In this document: positions 25,329 through 34,549 of the stretch, piece by piece | How the letters are laid out: each line of letters begins with the position of its first letter | How positions within the stretch are numbered: position 1 is the first letter of the stretch | DNA from: Bacteroidota bacterium | GTDB lineage: Bacteria > Bacteroidota > Bacteroidia > Chitinophagales > Chitinophagaceae | NCBI GenBank assembly: GCA_947461125.1 | Contig: CANHHX010000017.1 | Span: 1 to 37,674 of the forward strand | DNA: 37,674 nucleotides | Reading direction: 5' to 3' | Translations under genes and position numbers: made by a program | Notes under the pieces: generated by a model | Databases searched by the model: none | Told to the model about the DNA's origin: nothing | The model's input: the letters and a program-made list of their open reading frames with translations, nothing else

Positions 25329-26333
25329 ATGAAGTTTCATTGTGAATTTGATATACCTGCGCTTCAAAGTCCTATTGGGCATCGGAGTCATACGCTCATG
25401 ATTGGTTCTTGCTTCACAGAAAATATGGGTGAAAAATTAACGAAACATTTGTTTCATGTACTAGAAAACCCAAATGGTGTTTTGTTTAATCCGGTATCTG
25501 TTGCAGAAGCACTTACTCAATATATCGATGCACCAACATTTACTAGCAAAGATTTATTTTATTTTAATGAAGCGTGGCACTCCTGGAAACACCATAGTCG
25601 TTTTTCGGGTACAACACCAGCGGAGGCGCTTGATAAAATAAATGAATCTACAATTGCTGCGCACGCGTTTATAAAAAAAGCGTCACACTTATTTATTACA
25701 CTCGGATCTGCGTGGGTGTATCAGTTAACAGATCAGGCTAGCGGGTATGCGCCTAATTTTGTAGCAGCCAATAACCATAAAGCACCAGCGAGTTGGTTTT
25801 CCAAAAAACTTTTAACGCCAGCAGAGATTGAAACGATTTACCTACCACTTGTTGTACGCCTACGCCAAGTAAATCCGGGTTTACAAATTATATATACCAT
25901 CAGTCCGGTGCGTCATGTGCGTGAAGGCATGGTTGAAAACAATAGGAGTAAGGCAGCGCTAATCCAGGCAGTTCATAGCCTTGTAAATAGTGATGCCAAT
26001 AGTTATTATTTTCCTGCCTATGAAATTGTAATTGACGATTTACGTGATTACCGTTTTTACAGTGAAGACATGGTGCACCCTAATTACCATGCCACTGAGT
26101 ATGTGTGGGAAAAATTTTTACAGGCCTGCACCACACAAGAAACTAAAAATATCATCAAAGAAATTGCATCTATTAATTTAGCGGCTGCACACAAACCTTT
26201 TTACGTGCATTCTAACCAGCACCAACAGTTTGTTCATAAAACAATTGAAAAAATTGAAGCGTTGAGCGCGCAGTATCCTTATTTAGATTGTAGTAAACAA
26301 CTTGAATTGTTAAAGGTACAACTGCGCCCTTAA
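25329..26333 (+). CDS. GSCFA-domain protein
   Basis: 334 residues opening with FDIPALQSPIGHRSHTLMIGSCFTENMG, which contains the GSCFTEN block that names the family. Later blocks FITLGSAWVY, IYTISPVRHVREG and YSEDMVHPNY resemble SGNH/GDSL hydrolase blocks, with the last providing a possible Asp-x-x-His pair. No signal peptide, so cytoplasmic. Substrate unknown; a carbohydrate or lipid esterase is the likely type. Downstream is the convergent miaE, five bases away, with no visible terminator. Confidence 0.88.
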   Translation: MKFHCEFDIPALQSPIGHRSHTLMIGSCFTENMGEKLTKHLFHVLENPNGVLFNPVSVAEALTQYIDAPTFTSKDLFYFNEAWHSWKHHSRFSGTTPAEALDKINESTIAAHAFIKKASHLFITLGSAWVYQLTDQASGYAPNFVAANNHKAPASWFSKKLLTPAEIETIYLPLVVRLRQVNPGLQIIYTISPVRHVREGMVENNRSKAALIQAVHSLVNSDANSYYFPAYEIVIDDLRDYRFYSEDMVHPNYHATEYVWEKFLQACTTQETKNIIKEIASINLAAAHKPFYVHSNQHQQFVHKTIEKIEALSAQYPYLDCSKQLELLKVQLRP

Positions 26334-26338
26334 ATAAT

Positions 26339-26947
26339 TTAGTGAATACGGTCGCCTCTAATTTCCATCGACTCCATCACTTCTTTTTCGTAGGTCAACC
26401 ATTCACTCCAACGGCCCAAGGTTTTTTCTTTGCCAAAGTATAAGGTAGCTAGGTCAATAAACAAGGTGTAATGGCCCGCTTCACTTTCCATAAAACGCCT
26501 GTAAAATTTTTTTAAATAGTCATCGGAAAGTCCTTCGCTTAAACGCTTAAATCTTTCGCAACTTCTCGCTTCTACCAGTGCCATCATGAGTAATTGATCT
26601 AGTAGGCGCGTAGGTTCGTCGCCCCCTTTTTTTTGAAAGGCAATGAGTGCGTTTACGTATAAATCTTTTCGCTGTTTACCGAGTTGCAAACCACGTTTGT
26701 GAAGTTCTTGTAATACCAATCTAAAATGTCCCCATTCTTCGGTGACAATCGGTGCTAATTCTTTAACCAGTTCTACGCGGTCTGAGTAGCGCTGAATATA
26801 GGAGATGCAGGTAAGTGCTGCTTTTTGCTCGCAATAGGCGTGGTCGGTTAAAATGGCTTCAATGCTAATAGCTGCAAGGTCTACCCAGCGTGGATCGGTG
26901 GGGAGTTGAAGACCTAATATATTTTTAGTATCGGTAGACAATTCCAT
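26339..26947 (-). CDS. miaE: tRNA-(ms2io6A)-hydroxylase MiaE
   Basis: Diiron monooxygenase that hydroxylates the isopentenyl group of 2-methylthio-N6-isopentenyladenosine at position 37 of tRNA. The 202-residue product is all-helical and has ligand motifs in the right order: a Glu in YCEQKAAL, EEWGH, EARSCERF and EAGHY. LLDQLLMMALVEARSCERF and KFYRRFMESEAGHY are hallmark segments. Start is ATG 26947; the open frame runs two codons further to a TTG. miaA and miaB are not in the window. Divergent from the acylase gene. Confidence 0.92.
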   Translation of the reverse strand: MELSTDTKNILGLQLPTDPRWVDLAAISIEAILTDHAYCEQKAALTCISYIQRYSDRVELVKELAPIVTEEWGHFRLVLQELHKRGLQLGKQRKDLYVNALIAFQKKGGDEPTRLLDQLLMMALVEARSCERFKRLSEGLSDDYLKKFYRRFMESEAGHYTLFIDLATLYFGKEKTLGRWSEWLTYEKEVMESMEIRGDRIH

Positions 26948-27032
26948 ATGCAAATATCCACCTTCGGCTTCAATTATAAAAACCTTTGTTACGCCACCAA
27001 AAAATCTTAATTTCAGTGCTCAAACAGTTGTT

Positions 27033-29495
27033 ATGCGTATAGTTCCATTTATTATTTCTGCGGCCCTTACAACGGGTCTTGTTGCAGTACTTAATACCCC
27101 ACTTTCTGTGGGTAAAACCAAAACACCAAGGCTTGGATATTTTTTATCGCCGCAACAAGGATTTTGGCAAAATGCCGAACCAGAAAACAAATCTTTTGAT
27201 GCCAATATTGTGGTTGATGGTTTGCAGGATAAAGTAGAAGTGCTCATGGATGAAAGACTCGTTCCACATATTTATGCAAACAATGACAATGACGCTTATT
27301 ATACACAAGGATTTTTGCATGCAAAATTTAGACTCTGGCAAATGGAGTTTCAAACCTATGTAGCAGCCGGCAGATTGAGTGAAATTGTAGGACCAGACCG
27401 TATCGCTACCGATCGTTTTTTTAGGAGGCTAGGTATGTTGGAAGGCGCAGAAGCCACCATGAAAAAAATGGCCAACAATCCAGCGCTTCAAGCAGCGGTT
27501 ACGTCTTATGCCAATGGGGTGAATGCGTATATCAAATCATTGCAGCCATCTCAAATTCCATTCGAATATAAATTGCTCGATTATAAACCGGAAGCTTGGA
27601 CACCTATAAAAACCTATTTGTTTTTAATGTTCATGTCTTACGATTTAACAGGCCGCGGTACTACTACCGATTTACAAATGACCAATTCAAAAAATTATTT
27701 TGGCTACGAAGATTTTAATAAACTATACACCAACGTGCAGGACTCATTGGATCCAATTATTCCTAAAGGAACGGTGTATGAAAAAGCTTCTGTTGCTGCG
27801 CTAGCGCCAGCCACACTTGACTCTTTATATTTTGCAAAAACAGGTTCTGTTGCACCCAATGGACCCGAAGCGCCGAATAAAAACAATGGTTCCAACAACT
27901 GGGCTATTGCTGGCTCTAAAACCAAAAGTGGTAAACCCATTTTAGCAAGTGATCCACACCTCGGTTTAAACCTTCCTTCACTTTGGTACGAAGTGCAAAT
28001 TACCACACCCACCCATAGTACCTATGGGGCTAGTTTTCCTGGATCTCCAGCTGTCATTATTGGATTTAATGATAGTATTGCTTGGGGTGTTACCAATGCC
28101 GGTAGAGATGTGCTTGATTATTACGATATCAAGTTTAAGGATTCTACCATGGGCGAATACTGGTTTAATGGCGCATGGCAAAAATCGGTGATTAAAGAAG
28201 AAATTATAAAAGTTAAAGGTCAGGCCGATTCTATTGATAGGGTTGCTGTTACAGCACTTGGCCCAGTGATGTATGATAAAAGTTACAATGCCAATGGTTC
28301 TGATGGAAAATACCTAGCCGTAAGATGGACCGCTCAAGATGGTAGTAGCGGACTTCAAACTTTTTACGAATTAAACAGGGCTAAAAATTTTGATGATTAC
28401 ATGAGTGCTATTAATCATTGGACTTGTCCTGGACAAAATTTCGCGTTCGCGAGTGTAAGCGGAGATATTGCAATTAAACAACAAGGGGCATTTGTTGCGA
28501 GGTGGAATAGGCAAGGTGATTTTATTATGCCTGGTCAGGACAGTAGTTATTTATGGCAAGGTATGATACCCGCTTCCGAAAACCCTATGATGAAAAATCC
28601 GGAGCGAGGTTTTGTAAGTAGTGCCAACCAAATGTCTACCGATAGCACCTATCCTTATTATTTAGGAGCCGCTAATGCATTTCCTTTATACCGTGGCATT
28701 ATCATCAATAAAAAGTTGAATGCCATGTTTGGTGTTACACCGCAAGATGTGCAGGCGCTTCAAACCAATAACGATAACATTTTTGCGGAGATGGCTAGGC
28801 CTGCACTCTTTAAATTTTTAAATGAGACTAGATTAAATGCAGAGGAAAAAAAGTATGTTGATTATTTGCGTAACTGGAATTTACGCAATGACGTTAACGA
28901 AAAAGGCGCTTCTGTTTTTAAAGCGATATGGGATAGTTTAGAAGTAGCTGTTTGGTCCGACGAATTTAAAAATGCATCACTACCGCTACAGTGGCCAGAT
29001 GAGTCTACACTACTTGAGCAAATGTTAAAAGATTCTGTTATTCTTTTCGAGGACAATGTTACTACGTCAAATGTAAAAGAGACTATGTTTGACGCAGTAA
29101 CTGCTGCCATTAAAAAAGCCATGCCGCAACTAGCGCAAATGGAAAAAGACGGAACGCTCGCATGGGGCGCTTATAAAGACACGCGTGTAAATCATTTACT
29201 TAAAATACCATCGCTTAGCAGGCTCCATTTGCCAATAGGAGGTGGGGTACATATTATTAACGCTACCAGTGCAAACCATGGTCCAAGTTGGCGTATGGTG
29301 GTGCACCTTGTAAATGGTATAGAAGCATATGGAGTGTATCCGGGTGGTCAAAATGGAAATCCGGGTAGTAAATACTACGATACATTTATTGATAGTTGGG
29401 CTGCTGGTAAATATTACCGCCTTTTATTTTTATCCAAAGAAGCGGCGAAACAAAATAGTCAAATGAAATGGCGTTTAACTTTTACAAATTCTTAA
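27033..29495 (+). CDS. penicillin acylase family (S45) N-terminal-nucleophile hydrolase
   Basis: Periplasmic or secreted amidase made as a precursor and cut into two chains. The 820-residue product has a hydrophobic N-terminus (about 1-22) as export signal. The alpha-chain hallmark is DERLVPHIYANNDNDAYYTQGF followed by QMEFQTYVAAGRLSE. The new N-terminus of the beta chain would be Ser287 in NGSNNWAIAG; then come LASDPHLGL and, further on, GFNDSIAWGVTNAGRD. Substrates in this family include beta-lactams, acyl-homoserine lactones and other amides; none can be chosen from sequence. The small membrane protein follows after 10 bases. Confidence 0.93.
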   Translation: MRIVPFIISAALTTGLVAVLNTPLSVGKTKTPRLGYFLSPQQGFWQNAEPENKSFDANIVVDGLQDKVEVLMDERLVPHIYANNDNDAYYTQGFLHAKFRLWQMEFQTYVAAGRLSEIVGPDRIATDRFFRRLGMLEGAEATMKKMANNPALQAAVTSYANGVNAYIKSLQPSQIPFEYKLLDYKPEAWTPIKTYLFLMFMSYDLTGRGTTTDLQMTNSKNYFGYEDFNKLYTNVQDSLDPIIPKGTVYEKASVAALAPATLDSLYFAKTGSVAPNGPEAPNKNNGSNNWAIAGSKTKSGKPILASDPHLGLNLPSLWYEVQITTPTHSTYGASFPGSPAVIIGFNDSIAWGVTNAGRDVLDYYDIKFKDSTMGEYWFNGAWQKSVIKEEIIKVKGQADSIDRVAVTALGPVMYDKSYNANGSDGKYLAVRWTAQDGSSGLQTFYELNRAKNFDDYMSAINHWTCPGQNFAFASVSGDIAIKQQGAFVARWNRQGDFIMPGQDSSYLWQGMIPASENPMMKNPERGFVSSANQMSTDSTYPYYLGAANAFPLYRGIIINKKLNAMFGVTPQDVQALQTNNDNIFAEMARPALFKFLNETRLNAEEKKYVDYLRNWNLRNDVNEKGASVFKAIWDSLEVAVWSDEFKNASLPLQWPDESTLLEQMLKDSVILFEDNVTTSNVKETMFDAVTAAIKKAMPQLAQMEKDGTLAWGAYKDTRVNHLLKIPSLSRLHLPIGGGVHIINATSANHGPSWRMVVHLVNGIEAYGVYPGGQNGNPGSKYYDTFIDSWAAGKYYRLLFLSKEAAKQNSQMKWRLTFTNS

Positions 29496-29505
29496 TTTAT
29501 TTTTT

Positions 29506-29862
29506 ATGAAATTTATAGTAGCAATTTTTTTACACGCTTTTTTAGCTTTTGCTGTGGGGTTATACAGTCAGTTTCCTTGGTGGCTTTTTGTGGGCACATC
29601 TGGAATTGTAGCTTTTTTTATCATGGATTCGCCCGCTAAAAGTTTTTTTGCAGGATTTTTAGGTGTGGGGGCCTTATGGGCTGGTTTAGCTACCGGCAAA
29701 GACTTGGCCAATGCACACCTCTTGTCTAGTAAAGTAGCACAAATACTGCCGCTGGGTGGTTCTTATATCGCGCTCATCATCCTTACGGGTTTTGTGGGCG
29801 GACTTTTAGGTGGTTTTGCTGCCTTAACTGGCGCATTTATTCGGAGTAAATCTACCAAGTAA
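29506..29862 (+). CDS. small membrane protein of unknown function
   Basis: 118 residues, very hydrophobic, with about four membrane helices (roughly 3-18, 22-40, 44-62 and 80-112). Glycine-rich final helices (GFVGGLLGGFAALTGAF). No recognised motif. It follows the acylase gene by 10 bases and ends ahead of a strong hairpin, so it is the last gene of that unit; a link to the acylase is unproven. Confidence 0.75.
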   Translation: MKFIVAIFLHAFLAFAVGLYSQFPWWLFVGTSGIVAFFIMDSPAKSFFAGFLGVGALWAGLATGKDLANAHLLSSKVAQILPLGGSYIALIILTGFVGGLLGGFAALTGAFIRSKSTK

Positions 29863-29884
29863 ACAGTAAATTTTACCTTTTAAC

Positions 29885-29926
29885 AAATAGGTAGCTTCTA
29901 TTCATGAGAAGCTACCTATTTTTGTT
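29885..29926 (+). terminator. 15-bp perfect hairpin, probable terminator
   Basis: AAATAGGTAGCTTCT (29885-29899) pairs perfectly with AGAAGCTACCTATTT (29907-29921) around a 7-base loop, followed by TTGTTTC. The T tract is short and interrupted by a G. Its right end overlaps the -7 box at 29917-29924. Confidence 0.7.
29917..29924 (+). promoter_or_regulatory. -7 box inside the hairpin arm, for the DUF5686 gene
   Basis: TATTTTTG, exact TAnnTTTG, ending 5 bases before the ATG at 29930. If used, the transcript would start at or within a few bases of the start codon. Confidence 0.5.
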
Positions 29927-29929
29927 TCT

Positions 29930-32398
29930 ATGCGTCATTATTGTTATTTGTTGATGGTATCTCTGGGTTTGCTTTGTTTTAATAAAGTGATTGCACAAAC
30001 CGTTGTAACGGGTTCTATCACCGATGGTGCCGGTAAAAAACTGGCGCATGCGTCTGTTTTAATAAAAGGCACTACACGGGGTGTAACCGCTAATGCCGAC
30101 GCAAAATTTTCATTGACACTAGTGGCGGGTTCTTACACTATTGTGTGTAATTATGTTGGTTTTGAAGCAGTAGAAAAGAAAATAAAAATCGCGCCTGGTC
30201 AGGATACGCTTTCCTTACCCTTTGTGTTAACCAAACAAGTCTTCTTATTAAATGAAGTGGTGGTTAATTCAAAAGGGGAGGATCCTGCTTATGCCATTAT
30301 CAGAAAAGCCATTAAAAAAAGGCCTGATTATTTAAATGAAATTAAAAAGTTTAGTGCAGAGGTATATATAAAGGGACAGTTGGTACTAAATGATTATCCA
30401 AAATCATTTTTTGGAAAATCCTTGACACCGGGCAATTTTGATACGGTTAAAAACCGAATTTTATTTTTATCGGAAACAGTTTCTGATTATTATGTAGACG
30501 TTCCTAACAAAGAACGCATCGAGGTAAAGTCTTCTAAAGTTAGTGGCAGAAGTAATGGATTTGGACTTAGCAATCCGCAAATCATTTCTTTTTATCAGAA
30601 CAATATAGACCTTGGCAATGGACTTAACCCGCGTGGTTTTGTTTCTCCAATAGCGGATGGGGCACTTGCATTTTATAATTATAAATTTGAAGGCACTTTC
30701 TACGAAAACGGCATTGAAATTAGCAGGATTCGTGTGCTGCCAAAAAGAAAATATGAACCACTCTTTACAGGTATAATTAATATCATCGAAAACGACTGGC
30801 GTATTCATAGTGTTCAACTGAGTTTATTAAAAGAACAACAAATGCAACTTTTGGATACCCTTCAAATTGAGCAGTTGTATGTGCCCACCAAACAGGGATG
30901 GGTGATTAAAAATCAGGTTATTTATCCAAAGGGCAAGTTTTTTGGTTTTGCTTTTTCAGGAAGCTTTGTGCAAGTCTATGATCAGTTTAATTTAGCACCT
31001 CAATATGGTAAAAAGTTTTTTGGAAATACTTTTTTAAAATACCTAGATAGTTCTAATAAAAAAAGTAGTGCTTATTGGGATAGTATTAGACCTGTTCCAC
31101 TCGATATTGCAGAAGTAAAAGACTATGCAAAAAAAGATAGTCTAGAAAAAATCAGACAAAATCCTAAATATTTAGATTCGGTAGATAGGGTGCGAAATAA
31201 ATTTAAATTATCTGGTTTTTTATTAACAGGGCAAACGATTAACAGACAAAGTAAAAAAACGCGTTTACAATTCGATCCTTTAATTGGTTCTATTAATTTT
31301 AATACTGTCGAAGGTTACAATGCCACTTTTTCACCACGTTGGACAAAGCGTTACACGGGTCGTAATAGCGTATCCGTAGAGCCTTCAATTCGTTATGGAT
31401 TTAGTAATACTAGGTTACAGCCATCTGCTACTATAAGGTATAATTTCGGAAAAAAATATTTCAATAATATAGGCGTTGGTTTTGGTAGAAAAATGTTCCA
31501 ATTCAATACTGACATTGCTATTCCTGAAACTCAAAATACCATTCAAACTATTTTATACGAACGTAATTTTTTAAAATTATACGAGGCTCAGTTTTTTAAT
31601 ATTGGTTATGGAGCAGGCCTAGGAAGTGGGCTTAATTTTAGGGTTAATTTTCAATATCAGAATAGATTGGCGCTACCTAATTTAGCCAAGCCGCTCATTT
31701 TTGTAGATCATATTAATAGGAGTTATTCGCCCAATACACCATCACCTGCATCAAATGATCCTTTTGAAAAGCATCAAGCGGCTACTTTAACGGGTGTATT
31801 AACTTGGCAACCAGGCGGTAAATACATCGAACTTCCTGAGCAAAAAATTGGGGTAGGCTCTAAGGCACCTACATTTACACTCACCTATAAAAAAGGTATT
31901 TCCAACTTATTTGGTAGTGATGTCGATTATAGCAAATGGTCACTCAATGTTTCTGATGATTTGCCACTTGGGCTTGGAGGAACATTTCAATACCGGGCAA
32001 CCATGGGTGGGTTTATAAATGCCAACAAATTGTTTTCGCCTGATTTGCAACATTATTTTGGTAACCAAGCGTATGTTACAATCGAGCATTTAAAAGGCTT
32101 TCAGTTGCTACCTTATTATCAGTTTAGCAACCAGTCTCGTTTTTATTCCACTGTTTTTGCTGAGTATCATTTAAATGGACTACTTACCAATAAAATTCCA
32201 GGGTTTAGAAAACTCAATTGGTTTTTAGTAGGTGGGGTGAGCTATTTACATGTAAACGACATGGTTAACTACACAGAGTCCATCATAGGTATCGAAAACA
32301 TTTTTAAAGTGATGCGAGTAGATCTTATTAACGGTTTTCAAAAAGGGGAGCCCCTAAGAACAGGGGTTCGAATTACGGTTCCTATTGCGTTTAAATAA
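29930..32398 (+). CDS. DUF5686 / carboxypeptidase-regulatory-like outer-membrane protein
   Basis: 822 residues. A Sec signal (to about residue 23, ending KVIAQ) precedes a CarboxypepD_reg-like beta-sandwich (about 24-105: VVTGSITDGAGKKLAHASV onward). Then comes LNEVVVNSKGEDPAYAIIRKAI, typical of the DUF5686 family, and a long beta-rich C-terminal half with repeating amphipathic strands ending in VRITVPIAFK, so probably an outer-membrane barrel. It is not a TonB receptor: no plug domain is seen. Function of the family is unknown. trhO follows after 21 bases. Confidence 0.87.
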   Translation: MRHYCYLLMVSLGLLCFNKVIAQTVVTGSITDGAGKKLAHASVLIKGTTRGVTANADAKFSLTLVAGSYTIVCNYVGFEAVEKKIKIAPGQDTLSLPFVLTKQVFLLNEVVVNSKGEDPAYAIIRKAIKKRPDYLNEIKKFSAEVYIKGQLVLNDYPKSFFGKSLTPGNFDTVKNRILFLSETVSDYYVDVPNKERIEVKSSKVSGRSNGFGLSNPQIISFYQNNIDLGNGLNPRGFVSPIADGALAFYNYKFEGTFYENGIEISRIRVLPKRKYEPLFTGIINIIENDWRIHSVQLSLLKEQQMQLLDTLQIEQLYVPTKQGWVIKNQVIYPKGKFFGFAFSGSFVQVYDQFNLAPQYGKKFFGNTFLKYLDSSNKKSSAYWDSIRPVPLDIAEVKDYAKKDSLEKIRQNPKYLDSVDRVRNKFKLSGFLLTGQTINRQSKKTRLQFDPLIGSINFNTVEGYNATFSPRWTKRYTGRNSVSVEPSIRYGFSNTRLQPSATIRYNFGKKYFNNIGVGFGRKMFQFNTDIAIPETQNTIQTILYERNFLKLYEAQFFNIGYGAGLGSGLNFRVNFQYQNRLALPNLAKPLIFVDHINRSYSPNTPSPASNDPFEKHQAATLTGVLTWQPGGKYIELPEQKIGVGSKAPTFTLTYKKGISNLFGSDVDYSKWSLNVSDDLPLGLGGTFQYRATMGGFINANKLFSPDLQHYFGNQAYVTIEHLKGFQLLPYYQFSNQSRFYSTVFAEYHLNGLLTNKIPGFRKLNWFLVGGVSYLHVNDMVNYTESIIGIENIFKVMRVDLINGFQKGEPLRTGVRITVPIAFK

Positions 32399-32404
32399 TT
32401 TACC

Positions 32405-32412
32405 TATTTTTG
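32405..32412 (+). promoter_or_regulatory. -7 box for trhO, very close to the ATG
   Basis: TATTTTTG ends 7 bases before the ATG at 32420. A TTG at 32385-32387 is 17 bases upstream, slightly short of the usual spacing. Confidence 0.55.
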
Positions 32413-32419
32413 CCGTACC

Positions 32420-33460
32420 ATGGCAGTTTTACACAACCGCGTCTCCAACGAGGAGTTAAAGGCGCTTATGATGGCGGAAACTTTTCACCGTATCACCATT
32501 AGTTTTTATGCCTACTTCCCGGTACAAAATCCAGTCGTTTTTAGAGACGAGTTATACAAAGCATTGTTTCCATTACAAGTATTTGGCAGAATTTATGTTG
32601 CCAAAGAAGGGATCAATGCGCAAATAAGTGTACCTGATTTTAATTTCGACAAATTCAAAGAGCAACTAAATGCTTTTGAGCATTTACATGGACTTCGATT
32701 AAATATTGCCGTAGATGATGATGGCAAAAGTTTTTGGGTGCTGAAAATTAAAGTGCGCGATAAAATTGTTGCAGACGGCATAACAGATCCAACATTTTCT
32801 ATGGAAAATAAAGGGAGGTATGTGAACGCATTACAAATGAATGAACTACTTCAAAAGCCAGATACCATTGTAATTGACATGCGCAATCATTATGAGTACG
32901 AAGTGGGCCATTTTAAAAATGCTATCGAAATTCCTTCAGATACTTTTAGAGAACAACTTCCTATGGCTGCCGATATGATGAAGGGCAACGAAGAAAAAAA
33001 CATCATCATGTATTGCACGGGTGGTATTCGTTGTGAAAAGGCAAGTGCTTACATGTTACACCAGGGTTTCAAAAATGTGTTTCATTTGGAAGGTGGCATT
33101 ATTAATTATGCGCATCAAGCGGAGCAGGCAGGTATCGAAAAAAAATTTATTGGGAAAAACTTTGTATTTGATAAGCGTTTAGGGGAAAGGATTACAGACG
33201 ATATCATTTCAGTTTGTCATCAATGCGGAAAACCTGCCGATACGCACACCAATTGTTTAAATGACGGATGTCACTTACTCTTTATTCAATGCGAATCTTG
33301 TGCTACAACATTTGAGGGCTGTTGTAGTAAGCGTTGTCAAGACACGATTCATTTACCACTCGAGCGTCAAAAAGAATTGCGTAAGGGTATACGAAATGGG
33401 CAACATATTTTTAACAAGAGTAAAAGGCTTCGTCCAAGACTGGGTGAGCCAGAGGAGTAG
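32420..33460 (+). CDS. trhO: tRNA uridine(34) hydroxylase TrhO (rhodanese family, YceA)
   Basis: TrhO oxygenates uridine 34 of some tRNAs to 5-hydroxyuridine. The 346-residue product has the UPF0176 N-domain ([18 protein letters not shown] near 51-68). The rhodanese domain has the active Cys in [16 protein letters not shown], and the [13 protein letters not shown] segment is present. The C-terminal ~90 residues hold a cysteine cluster (CHQC, NCLNDGC, CESC, CCSKRC) that may bind zinc; the long form of the family has this. It converges on purC with a 9-base gap and no terminator. Confidence 0.93.
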   Translation: MAVLHNRVSNEELKALMMAETFHRITISFYAYFPVQNPVVFRDELYKALFPLQVFGRIYVAKEGINAQISVPDFNFDKFKEQLNAFEHLHGLRLNIAVDDDGKSFWVLKIKVRDKIVADGITDPTFSMENKGRYVNALQMNELLQKPDTIVIDMRNHYEYEVGHFKNAIEIPSDTFREQLPMAADMMKGNEEKNIIMYCTGGIRCEKASAYMLHQGFKNVFHLEGGIINYAHQAEQAGIEKKFIGKNFVFDKRLGERITDDIISVCHQCGKPADTHTNCLNDGCHLLFIQCESCATTFEGCCSKRCQDTIHLPLERQKELRKGIRNGQHIFNKSKRLRPRLGEPEE

Positions 33461-33469
33461 GTTGCATAT

Positions 33470-34402
33470 TTAACTCGTACAAAATTTTGCAAAGGAAGCT
33501 GTTGTCGCAGTCATGATTTGTTCCTCTGAAAATGTAGTTGGTACAAAAGCTTTACCTGTTACTTTTTCATAGAGTTCAATGTAACGCTTACTAATGGTGT
33601 CAATCCATTCATCAGACATTTCAGGAACGGTTTGTCCTTCTTTGCCCATAAAATTATTTTGGATGAGCCACTCGCGTACAAATTCTTTACTAAGTTGTTT
33701 TTGTTTTTCGCCAGCCGCTTGCCTATCCTCAAAACCATCTGCATAAAAATAACGAGACGAATCGGGGGTATGTACTTCGTCCATCAAATAAATGGTATCC
33801 CCAATTTTACCAAACTCATATTTAGTATCAGCTAATATGAGTCCTTGTTTGCCCGCTATTTCTTTACCTCTATTAAAGAGGGCCAGTGCATATTTTTCTA
33901 AAATCGCCCAATCTTCGGCACTAACGAGTCCAGTAGCAATGATGTCTTCCTTGGAAATATCCTCGTCATGACCTTCCGATGCCTTGGTTGAGGGGGTAAT
34001 AATTGGGTTAGGGAAAAAATCGTTTTCTTTTAAACCCTCTGGTAAAGGTACCCCACATAGTGTTCTTGCCCCAGATGCGTAGGTCCGGTAGGCGTGACCC
34101 ACCAAATTTCCTCTTACCACCATTTCTATTTTAAAAGGAGTACATTTTTTGCCCACCGACACATTTGGAGCAGGGGCATCGAGTAGCCAATTTGGGCAAA
34201 TGTCTTGAGTTTGACGCAGCATAAATTCTGCTATCTGATTGAGCACCTGGCCTTTATATGGTATAGTTTTTGGTAATATTACATCAAAAGCAGAAATACG
34301 ATCACTTGCAATCATTATGAGCCAATCGGTACCAATAGTATATACATCTCTTACTTTTCCATGATAAATGGCTGTCTGATTGGGGAATTGAAGGCTTTGC
34401 AT
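33470..34402 (-). CDS. purC: phosphoribosylaminoimidazole-succinocarboxamide synthase
   Basis: Purine pathway enzyme joining aspartate to CAIR with ATP to give SAICAR. The 310-residue product opens with YHGKVRDVY, then [13 protein letters not shown], and later has ADTKYEFG and [12 protein letters not shown], the SAICAR synthetase signatures. It is the long form (E. coli 237, yeast about 306). Start set at ATG 34402; GTG 34417 is in frame but lies upstream of the -7 box. No other pur gene is in the window. Confidence 0.96.
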   Translation of the reverse strand: MQSLQFPNQTAIYHGKVRDVYTIGTDWLIMIASDRISAFDVILPKTIPYKGQVLNQIAEFMLRQTQDICPNWLLDAPAPNVSVGKKCTPFKIEMVVRGNLVGHAYRTYASGARTLCGVPLPEGLKENDFFPNPIITPSTKASEGHDEDISKEDIIATGLVSAEDWAILEKYALALFNRGKEIAGKQGLILADTKYEFGKIGDTIYLMDEVHTPDSSRYFYADGFEDRQAAGEKQKQLSKEFVREWLIQNNFMGKEGQTVPEMSDEWIDTISKRYIELYEKVTGKAFVPTTFSEEQIMTATTASFAKFCTS

Positions 34403-34405
34403 ACC

Positions 34406-34413
34406 CAAAAATA
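34406..34413 (-). promoter_or_regulatory. -7 box for purC, three bases from its ATG
   Basis: On the minus strand this reads TATTTTTG, then GGT, then ATG. It is an exact TAnnTTTG match; a start at or next to the A of the ATG is expected. No PurR-type operator is recognised. Confidence 0.55.
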
Positions 34414-34490
34414 GCACCTAAAACAACAAAAAAGAGGTATTGAAATGGCTTTTTCTCAACAGTCCAATAGCCAGTTGGTACAAATTAAAT

Positions 34491-34520
34491 TTTTGCAAAA
34501 GCTTAACTTGTGTTATTTTG
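34491..34520 (+). promoter_or_regulatory. likely promoter of the TonB receptor gene
   Basis: TTTTG (34491-34495), an 17-base spacer and TTATTTTG (34513-34520), close to TTTG-N19-TAnnTTTG. It would leave a leader of about 25 bases. ATTTTGCC occurs twice (34515-34522 and 34539-34546). Confidence 0.5.
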
Positions 34521-34549
34521 CCCTCAAATTATAACCAAATTTTGCCAAA

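Noticed and set aside
34445..34534. 29-codon plus-strand open frame in the purC/TonB-receptor gap
   Set aside because: It overlaps the proposed promoter of the receptor gene, has no signal or family feature, and ends in the receptor leader; chance frame most likely.
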